This document shows, one piece after another, positions 17,252 to 23,200 of a stretch of 32,822 nucleotides of DNA (positions are counted from its first letter, which is position 1; each line of letters opens with the position of its first letter). The DNA comes from Nitrospira sp. GTDB taxonomy: Bacteria; Nitrospirota; Nitrospiria; Nitrospirales; Nitrospiraceae. The DNA is taken from positions 68,197 through 101,018 of the forward strand of contig SWDH01000026.1 of the NCBI GenBank assembly GCA_005116945.1, in the 5' to 3' direction. The notes below the pieces were generated by a model. That model was given only the letters and a program-made list of their open reading frames with translations. It did not search any database and had not been told where the DNA came from. The position numbers and the translations under genes are program-made.

Positions 17252-17688
17252 CGCCGCGTCATCGGGCCTACTTCGATACCAGCGTGTTGGTGAAACGGTA
17301 TATCAAAGAGAAGGGCTCAGGCCCCACGCGTCGGCTGCTTCAACGGTTTCGGTTTCTCTCTTCAGCGATCGCGCCGGTTGAAGCCCTGTCGGCGCTCAGC
17401 CGGCGACGGGCATGCGGTGAACTTACGCCGCGGGATTTTCTTGCCATCCGTTCGAGGCTGGACAAGGATCGGGCCTATTGGGAATTAGTGGAAGTGAGCG
17501 AGCCTGTCCTCCGGCACGCCGAAGCGCTGGTCCAGAAGACGGATGTAAGAACGCTCGACGCCCTGCACATTGCGTCAGCAATCATGTTTCAAACAGCCTC
17601 AGGACTGACGATTCCCTTCATCACCAGCGATGCCAAACAGCGCGACGCGGCCCAAGCCATGGCCTTGACCGTCATCTGGGTGGAATAA
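17248..17688 (+). CDS. PIN-domain ribonuclease toxin (VapC-like)
   Basis: This 146-residue protein starts at the GTG at 17248, overlapping the antitoxin stop (GTGA); a longer upstream frame from 17182 lies inside the antitoxin. Catalytic acids are in place: D10 (AYFDTSVLVKRY), E45 (APVEALSAL), D104 (TLDALHIASA) and D128 (FITSDAKQRDAA). All four match the PIN nuclease centre, so the toxin appears intact. It presumably cuts RNA when its antitoxin is lost. The C-terminus VIWVE is near the usual end for this family. Confidence 0.9.
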   Translation: MTPRHRAYFDTSVLVKRYIKEKGSGPTRRLLQRFRFLSSAIAPVEALSALSRRRACGELTPRDFLAIRSRLDKDRAYWELVEVSEPVLRHAEALVQKTDVRTLDALHIASAIMFQTASGLTIPFITSDAKQRDAAQAMALTVIWVE

Positions 17689-17885
17689 AGAAGCGCTTTC
17701 GGTCGGGCGACGCCGATCGTTCCTTGAACCAGAGTCTGGAGGCACTGGTCCGCGCCCAATGGGACGCGCGGTGGTGCCGCGCCTCTCGATGACAATCGAA
17801 GACGCGTTTCTTAGCCTCCATTCCGACGGACTTGCCATCACCATTCCCACTGACCTCAGCGATCAAGACCGCCTTGCCCACCGTC
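17689..17885. other. intergenic sequence without a recognised gene
   Basis: This stretch follows the PIN toxin and ends where the duplicated leader sequence begins. A GC-rich hairpin GCGCGG-TGGTG-CCGCGC (17766-17782) is present without a T-run, so its role as a terminator is doubtful. Open frames here lack starts, ribosome sites or recognisable motifs. Confidence 0.4.
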
Positions 17886-18130
17886 AAACTTGTAGCATTT
17901 GTGAGCATCCGTAATCAGACGTCGGTAGACAAGCCGGGGAGCATGGGCTAGAAACGTAGGTCCGTACTCCTGCGTCTTATGGATCGAGTCACGGATATGA
18001 ATTGGAAGAAACTGATCTCGATCCTTCTGCTGCTGTCGATGTACTGGTGGTGCGATCTGCCTCCTTTCTGAAGCCCTGTCGAGCTCGCCGAGTACTCTGT
18101 CCTATCGCCTGAAGGATCGCGCTGCGAGTC
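17886..18130 (+). repeat. direct repeat, decayed copy of the leader and 5' part of small-protein gene D
   Basis: Sequence from about 17886 matches 19046-19286 with scattered changes and small indels. Shared stretches include CAGACGTCGGTAGACAA, GAGCATGGGCTAGAA and CACGGATATGAA. The match covers about 110 bp of leader plus the signal-peptide part of the small protein. Duplication followed by decay of this copy is the simplest reading. Confidence 0.7.
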
Positions 18131-18225
18131 CGCCCCCTTTCTTGCCCATTACCCTCAGAGCTTTTCCGGTCATCCTCTTCGAGATGATCCCCGCGTCGCG
18201 CGTGAACCGGATACGACTGATTGAT
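17997..18225 (+). pseudogene. decayed copy of the small secreted C-x3-C protein gene
   Basis: From the ATG at 17997 the frame reads MNWKKLISILLLLSMYWWCD then LPPF and stops at 18069-18071, 24 residues in. The intact paralogue at 19148 reads MKWKTLIVVVLLLQVCVY and continues for 110 residues. Nucleotide similarity continues past the stop (CCTATCGCCTGAAGGATCGC against CCTGTCGCCTGAGGGGTCGC) and fades near 18225, so this is a remnant of a full gene. The fifth trace of the family in this window. Confidence 0.65.
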
Positions 18226-18254
18226 GACATTGATCTCCGCGTCTTCATGGAGGT

Positions 18255-18491
18255 ATGATGGCCACCATGAACTTCTTGGCTCGCATCACGATCAATCCTG
18301 CCCAGTGTGGAGGGCGCCCTTGCATCCGTGGCATGCGAATGAGAGTCAAGGATCTGTTGGACCTCCTCGCGGCTGGAGTCGCCCCTGAAGAAATTCTGCG
18401 AGACTACCCGTATCTTGAGAAAGAAGATATTCAAGCCGTACTCGAATTTGCTGCCGCCCAGGCCGATCACGTCATGCTCCGTGCCGGATGA
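18255..18491 (+). CDS. DUF433-family antitoxin
   Basis: This 77-78 residue protein begins at ATG 18255 or, better spaced from GGAGG (18249-18253), ATG 18258. It contains INPAQCGGRPCIRGMRMRV, the signature opening of DUF433, then a VKDLLDLLAAGVAPEEIL helix and DYPYLEKEDIQAVLEFAAAQ. DUF433 proteins are small HTH antitoxins usually paired with DUF5615 PIN-like toxins. That partner does follow here, with an ATGA overlap, but is broken. The antitoxin itself looks complete, so it is now an orphan and may still act as a regulator. Confidence 0.9.
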   Translation: MMATMNFLARITINPAQCGGRPCIRGMRMRVKDLLDLLAAGVAPEEILRDYPYLEKEDIQAVLEFAAAQADHVMLRAG

Positions 18492-18819
18492 ACTTTCTCA
18501 TTGACGCGCAACTTCCTCCAGCACTCGCTCGCCTGATCATTTCCTTCGGTCACCATGCTGTTCACGTTGAAGAAGCCACGCTGCTTCTCGCCGCTGATGA
18601 AACCATCTAGGACTATGCCCTACAGCATCAGCACATTATCATCACGAAAGACGAAGACTTTAAGAACATGCTGTTACTGGCCACCACAAGCAAAACGCCC
18701 GTGGTGTGGGTGAGAATCGGAAATTGCTCGAATGCCGCGCTGACCGGTGGTTCCTACCACTCTTTCCTCAAGTACTCGAATACCTCCAGGCAGGAGAGTA
18801 CCTTATCGAACTGTACTAA
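18488..18819 (+). pseudogene. DUF5615 PIN-like toxin, inactivated by a stop codon and a frameshift
   Basis: The ATG at 18488 overlaps the DUF433 stop codon (ATGA). The frame reads MNFLIDAQLPPALARLI, then ADETI, then a TAG at 18608-18610 where the family has Trp (DDxxIWDYAL; TGG to TAG is one change). It resumes as DYALQHQHIIITKDEDF and VVWVRIGNCSNAAL. Near 18741-18746 one base is missing; only after a frame change does the usual end appear, RWFLPLFPQVLEYLQAGEYL to a TAA at 18817-18819. Both lesions fall in otherwise well-preserved sequence, so decay is recent. A sequencing error could explain one lesion but hardly both. Confidence 0.88.
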
Positions 18820-19045
18820 TGGGCGATCGTGAGTAGAAGCCAACAGCGCTCCTTTCACTCCATTCCATCATCATTCCTTCACCACCTCCGTCATGCCACA
18901 CCAGCGCAGGATGCCCTTCTTGCGATTTCTGCTGGTGCTGTTGATCCCTGCTGGACACAGACGCTGCTCGCGGAATGACGCAACAATCGAATGTTTCAGC
19001 AGGCTGCGAGAATCCGGCTTCAGCCTACAGACCTGTGTCGTGTCG
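18820..19045. other. intergenic sequence without a recognised gene
   Basis: Between the broken toxin and the second copy of the leader repeat I find no gene with a ribosome site or known motif. Short frames on both strands have low-complexity or shadow character. Confidence 0.35.
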
Positions 19046-19286
19046 AAAACTGTAGCATCCGTGAGCAGACGTCGGTAGACAAACCGGAGAGCATGGGCTA
19101 GAAGCGTGTGGTTCACGCTCCTGTGTCTTATGGATCGAATCACGGATATGAAATGGAAAACACTAATTGTAGTTGTCCTGCTGCTACAAGTATGCGTGTA
19201 CAACGGGTTGACTCCTCTCTGGACCGGGGTCGAACTGGCCAAACACTATGTCCTGTCGCCTGAGGGGTCGCACTGCAACGAAGTCT
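19046..19286 (+). repeat. direct repeat, intact copy of the leader and 5' part of small-protein gene D
   Basis: This is the partner of 17886-18130. The leader part (19046-19147) contains AGCGTG-TGGTT-CACGCT (19102-19118), a 6-bp hairpin not preserved in the decayed copy. In both copies one frame of the leader reads QTSVDKP(E/G)SMG and then TAG, which might be the end of an older gene or a leader peptide. The leader could carry regulatory sequence for gene D. Confidence 0.6.
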
Positions 19287-19480
19287 GCGTGCATCCCTCT
19301 TCCTTGATCGACCCGCCTCTCGAATCAGCTTCACTCGATAGTTCGTATAATGAACCTGTCCCCCCTGAGCGCCTCATCGTCCTGCTGCCTCATCCACACG
19401 CCGCGCGTGACCGACCTCCATCGCTATTGTGTTCGACCAGCCATAGTCTCCGTGCGCCTCCCACGCTGATTCTCGCGTAA
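19148..19480 (+). CDS. small secreted protein with C-x3-C and RAPP motifs (copy D)
   Basis: This 110-residue protein is a divergent member of the small-protein family. The start at 19148 (MKWKTLIVVVLLLQVCVY) gives a clean signal peptide; in-frame ATG 19130 and upstream codons are less likely. It has H33, SHCNEVCVH with C43 and C47, and the C-terminal SLRAPPTLILA. The His cluster is weaker than in copies A-C and the Trp of the Cys motif is replaced. It precedes the siderophore-type receptor at 19575 by 94 bp, as copy C precedes the other receptor. No strong ribosome site is visible. A decayed copy lies 1.15 kb upstream. Confidence 0.6.
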   Translation: MKWKTLIVVVLLLQVCVYNGLTPLWTGVELAKHYVLSPEGSHCNEVCVHPSSLIDPPLESASLDSSYNEPVPPERLIVLLPHPHAARDRPPSLLCSTSHSLRAPPTLILA

Positions 19481-19574
19481 CGCAGTCCTACGCCCATTGC
19501 CAGTCGTTGAGTTTTTCTTTCGAGGCCCTTCCTCGGAGAGAGACGATGGCCCGTGGGAATCAAGGAGGAACATC

Positions 19575-21962
19575 ATGAAATTGCGCTCACCCCTGCGCAC
19601 TCGCCAGCAGCCAGGACTCACACTCGCTGTCAGCCGAATCCCTTCAGCGCTCCTCGGCTCCGTCATCCTTATCATCGCCTTAGCGGCCTGTATCGGGCCA
19701 GTCAAGCCGGTGCCGACCCAGCAGAGTCAGGAGGCGCCGCCACCACCGACAGAGACTGCCGAAGCGCCGAAGCCCATTGAGCTGGCTCCGTCCGAGGCAC
19801 CGCCAGCCGTACCAAACGCGCCAGCCCTGCCGCTTCCGCCGCTCAGCTTAGGCCAGTCCACCGCACCTCAAGAGAAGGAAGAAATGCCGATGGTCGAGGC
19901 CAAGCCGGTGCTCGTCGCCGCGTCGCGCGAATCCTACATGGCGCCCAACGCCACCAGCGGCACGAAAACCACCACCCCGATTATGGACACCCCGCTGAAT
20001 GTGCAGGTGATTTCACAACAAGTCTTGAAGGATCAGCAGGTGATCCGCCTCGAAGAGGCTTTGACGAATGTTAGCGGTGTCACAACGAATAGATTGGATG
20101 GCCAGGGAGGCGCTCAAAGCATTTTTTTGCGCGGCTTCGAAACCAACACCTACTTTCGGAACGGCATTCGATTCGATGACAATGTCTTTGGCGATCCGCA
20201 GCAGTTCGCCAATGTGGAGCAAATCGAAGTGCTGAAGGGCCCGGCCGCGATTCTGTACGGACGGGTCGAGCCAGGCGGCATGGTCAATATCAGGGCCAAG
20301 CAGCCCCTGGCGACGCCGTATTATTCGCTGAATCAGCAGTTCGGCTCCTACAACCTGTACCGCACCAGCATCGACGCGACCGGGCCGTTGACGAACGACG
20401 AGACCCTGCTGTACCGGGTGAATATGTCTTATCAGAGCAACGGCTCGTTCCGCGACCTGGTCACGGGCCACGATGTGTTCTTTGCGCCGATAGTCAAATG
20501 GAACATCAGCCCCCGTACCCAGGCGACCCTGGAATTCGAGTACCAGCGGCAATTGTCCAGTCAAGACGCGCAAGGCTTGCCGCTCGTCAACAATCAATTC
20601 ATCAGTATCCCGCCTCGCCGAAACTTGGGAGAGGCCAATCGACTGAGAACCGAAAAAATGTTCGTGGGCGGAAACTGGTCGCATCAGTTCAACGACGGCT
20701 GGTCCATCACGCAGCAGGTAGCGTTCAAAAGACAACATGTGAACTACGGGACCTTCGTATTCCCTTCCGATATTTTCGGCAATCAGGTAGATCGGTTTGC
20801 GATCGGTGGGGGCCGTGTAACCGATACGGTAACCACCAATGTGAATCTGACCGGACACGTCAACACATGGGGGCTCGCGCATACCCTGCTGTTCGGTGGT
20901 GACTATTATCACGTGAACGAATTAAATCAACTGGCGCTCGTTACTGATCCTTCACTCATCGGGGTCGATCTCAATAATCCCATTCATGGAGGACCCATTC
21001 CTTTGACAGGCCCGGATCTTCAGTTTCCTACCCAAAGCAATACGTACGGCCTGTATCTGCAAGACCAGATCACATTGCCCTACAACGTGCACATCCTGGG
21101 CGGGCTGCGCTACGATTATGTGCGCGCCACAAGTGGAGCGGGGTCCCCCAGTCCGATCATCCAAAACACGCCAGAAGCGAACGATGCAGTCACACCGCGG
21201 TTCGGCCTGTTGTGGCGACCACAACCGTGGTTGAGCCTGTACAGTAATTATGTAGAGAACTTCGGCGCGAATGCTGGCGGACTGGCTTTTGCAGGCTTTG
21301 ACCCCTCAGGCGCCCCCTTACCTGGCACACCCTTAAAGCCAACCAGCGCACAGCAATGGGAAGTGGGCGCCAAGACTGAGTTCTTCGATGGCCGCCTGCG
21401 TGCCACTCTGGCCTATTACAACTTGACCAAACAAAATGTGGCCACCACCAGTCCGAATCCAGCCGTCGCCCTACTGGGCTTTTCTGTTGCGACCGGCGAA
21501 GTGCGCAGCAAGGGGCCGGAACTGGATATCCAGGGCGAACTCCTACCGGGCTGGAATGTGATTGCCACCTATGCCAACCAGGATGTCCGTATCACCAAGA
21601 GTAACAATGGTGACGTCGGTAACCGCCTGCAGTTCGTGCCGCGTAATGTCGGGAGCGTCTGGACCACCTACGAAGTTCAGCAAGGGCCGCTCAATGGCTT
21701 CAAGGTCGGCGGTGGCGTACGAGTACAGGATGATACGGTGAATGCGGCGAATACCCTTAAATCCCCAGGCTATGCCCTGGTAGGGCTCATGACCGGGTAC
21801 AGCTACTACGTCGGCACGTCCAAGGTCACGGCGCAACTCAATGTCCACAACCTGCTGGACAAAAACTATTTTACCAATGCCGATACGGTCGGCGGAACGT
21901 TTGCGGTGGGCAGCTTCGCCACCCCGCGGACATTTATCGGGTCGATTCGAATTGAGTATTAG
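19575..21962 (+). CDS. TonB-dependent siderophore-type receptor
   Basis: This 795-residue receptor starts at the ATG at 19575 after AAGGAGG. The leader contains IIALAAC (C39), a lipobox-like site not usual for such receptors, then a Pro/Ala/Glu-rich stretch (about 45-110). The plug starts near TPIMDTPLNVQVISQQVLKD and continues EEALTNVSGVTTNRLDGQGG, IFLRGFETNTYFRNGIR, VEQIEVLKGPAAILYGR and EPGGMVNI, the classical FhuA/FoxA-type ferric siderophore plug. The barrel ends FATPRTFIGSIRIEY with a terminal aromatic. It should import Fe-siderophores using TonB. A PepSY-type membrane protein fragment, a usual partner, follows. The exact siderophore is not readable. Confidence 0.93.
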   Translation: MKLRSPLRTRQQPGLTLAVSRIPSALLGSVILIIALAACIGPVKPVPTQQSQEAPPPPTETAEAPKPIELAPSEAPPAVPNAPALPLPPLSLGQSTAPQEKEEMPMVEAKPVLVAASRESYMAPNATSGTKTTTPIMDTPLNVQVISQQVLKDQQVIRLEEALTNVSGVTTNRLDGQGGAQSIFLRGFETNTYFRNGIRFDDNVFGDPQQFANVEQIEVLKGPAAILYGRVEPGGMVNIRAKQPLATPYYSLNQQFGSYNLYRTSIDATGPLTNDETLLYRVNMSYQSNGSFRDLVTGHDVFFAPIVKWNISPRTQATLEFEYQRQLSSQDAQGLPLVNNQFISIPPRRNLGEANRLRTEKMFVGGNWSHQFNDGWSITQQVAFKRQHVNYGTFVFPSDIFGNQVDRFAIGGGRVTDTVTTNVNLTGHVNTWGLAHTLLFGGDYYHVNELNQLALVTDPSLIGVDLNNPIHGGPIPLTGPDLQFPTQSNTYGLYLQDQITLPYNVHILGGLRYDYVRATSGAGSPSPIIQNTPEANDAVTPRFGLLWRPQPWLSLYSNYVENFGANAGGLAFAGFDPSGAPLPGTPLKPTSAQQWEVGAKTEFFDGRLRATLAYYNLTKQNVATTSPNPAVALLGFSVATGEVRSKGPELDIQGELLPGWNVIATYANQDVRITKSNNGDVGNRLQFVPRNVGSVWTTYEVQQGPLNGFKVGGGVRVQDDTVNAANTLKSPGYALVGLMTGYSYYVGTSKVTAQLNVHNLLDKNYFTNADTVGGTFAVGSFATPRTFIGSIRIEY

Positions 21963-21983
21963 CCAGAGCCACATGGAGCGAGA

Positions 21984-22220
21984 ATGCCCGCCATGGCTCG
22001 CGGCTTCTGGGTGCTCCTGCATCTCGATGCCGGGCTGTTCAAGTCGTTCTTTCTCATTGTGGCCGGACTGACGGGCAGCATGCTCGCGGTCGATGGCGAG
22101 ATTAATCGCTGGCTCAATCCGTTCGACCTGCGCAAGCGATCCCTGGCCGTACGGCCAAGCAGGCGGGTAATGCGATCACCTTGGACGTTCTTTGGCTTGA
22201 CCCAGATGGAGGCTGAATGA
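21984..22220 (+). pseudogene. 5' fragment of a PepSY-associated membrane protein (PiuB-like)
   Basis: The frame reads ARGFWVLLHLDAGLFKSFFL, IVAGLTGSMLAVDGEINRWL and NPFDL, the first membrane helix and following segment of PepSY-TM iron-regulated proteins, which are normally 350-500 residues. After about 22140 similarity to the family is lost and the frame closes at 22220. It lies 21 bp after the siderophore receptor, the usual place for a PiuB-type ferrisiderophore reductase-like gene. The rest was probably deleted in the rearrangement that also cut the PIN and ABC genes to its right. Confidence 0.7.
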
Positions 22221-22251
22221 GGCGCATCGGACGATGAGAGGGACGTGCCGA

Positions 22252-22590
22252 TTACAGCAGTTCGACACCGGGCAGCGCGGTCATGCGCTGGTCGAAGGTG
22301 AGGACGCGGCTGCACCCAGCATGGCGGGCTTTGGCCACGATCAGGCAATCGGGGAAATCCACCGCTCCGGACTCGAAGCTTGCCAGCGCCGCACGCACGG
22401 CATCCGGAGATTCGAAGGCGATGCTGCTGTTGTCGAGCAGGGCGCGCACGGTGCGCGCGATGTCTGGACGCGCAAGCCGGTAGGCTCGCGCCAGCGTCCA
22501 ACAGAGCTCAGCCAGGACCACGTCGGCGATGAACAGGCCGCCCTGCTCGCCGACCTCCGCGTCGAACGCCGCCTTGGTTCCCGATAAGCA
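22252..22590 (-). pseudogene. PIN-domain toxin fragment lacking its N-terminus
   Basis: On the minus strand the frame reads AAFDAEVGEQGGLFIADVVL, AELCWTLARAYRL, then AVDFPDCLIVAKARHAGCSR and VLTFDQRM to a stop at 22252. This is the C-terminal two thirds of a VapC-type PIN protein, with the second (Glu) and later acids. The opening block with the first catalytic Asp (normally DTNVLVR) is missing: upstream of about 22580 the sequence is antisense to the ABC ATPase. The frame stays open to an ATG at 22683 only by chance. No antitoxin gene is nearby. Confidence 0.72.
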
Positions 22591-23200
22591 GCGCGTGGCC
22601 ATCGTCGGCCCATCAGGAAGTGGAAAGTCCACCTTGTTGGGTCTCATCGCGGGGCTTGATCGGCCAACCTCCGGCTCCATCACGTTAGACGGCGTGGAAA
22701 TCTCGACGATGCGTGAAAGTGCCTTGGCGCGGTATCGTCGCGATCACATCGGCTACATTTTCCAATCTTTTCATCTCATTCCCACTCTCACGGCGCTGGA
22801 AAATGTTTTGGTGCCGTTGGAGTTGGCCGGGATGAGCACGGCGCAGGATCGCGCCACGGAACTGTTGAATACCGTGGGCCTTGGAGAGCGGCTCCATCAT
22901 TATCCCGTCCAACTCTCGGGAGGCGAACAACAGCGAGTGGCGGTGGCCAGAGCCTTTGCCTGTCACCCGCCGATTCTACTGGCCGATGAGCCGACCGGTA
23001 ACTTGGATTCGGCCACAGGCCAACACGTCATGCAGTTGCTCCAGTCGCTCCATCGCGACTATGGAACCACCTTGGTCTTGGTCACACATGATCACACCAT
23101 CGCCTCGTCGATGGAGCGCGTGATTTCATTGCGTGACGGTCGCATCGAATCCGACCGCCTCACCGATCCAGACCCCCGAGTTGCAGAGCCACCCCTGTGA
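22529..23200 (+). CDS. ABC transporter ATP-binding protein (LolD/YbbA type) with a replaced N-terminus
   Basis: Of 223 residues, from about residue 18 on it is a normal ATPase: VAIVGPSGSGKSTLLGLIAG (Walker A), a Q-loop in YIFQSFHLIPT, LSGGEQQRVAVARA (signature), ILLADEPTGNLD (Walker B) and LVLVTHD (switch His). Family members have about 30 more residues before Walker A, with the A-loop aromatic that stacks on adenine. Here the first 15 or so residues (MNRPPCSPTSASNAA) come from the opposite strand of the PIN fragment. No ribosome site precedes the ATG at 22529. It overlaps the permease start (GTGA). It may be non-functional or poorly expressed, although every core motif survives. Confidence 0.85.
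   Translation: MNRPPCSPTSASNAALVPDKQRVAIVGPSGSGKSTLLGLIAGLDRPTSGSITLDGVEISTMRESALARYRRDHIGYIFQSFHLIPTLTALENVLVPLELAGMSTAQDRATELLNTVGLGERLHHYPVQLSGGEQQRVAVARAFACHPPILLADEPTGNLDSATGQHVMQLLQSLHRDYGTTLVLVTHDHTIASSMERVISLRDGRIESDRLTDPDPRVAEPPL

Noticed and set aside
17766-17782. GC hairpin after the Phd/PIN pair as an intrinsic terminator
   Set aside because: No T-run follows.
20013-20912. 299-residue open frame antisense to the siderophore receptor
   Set aside because: Opposite strand of well-supported receptor coding sequence, without motifs or a ribosome site.
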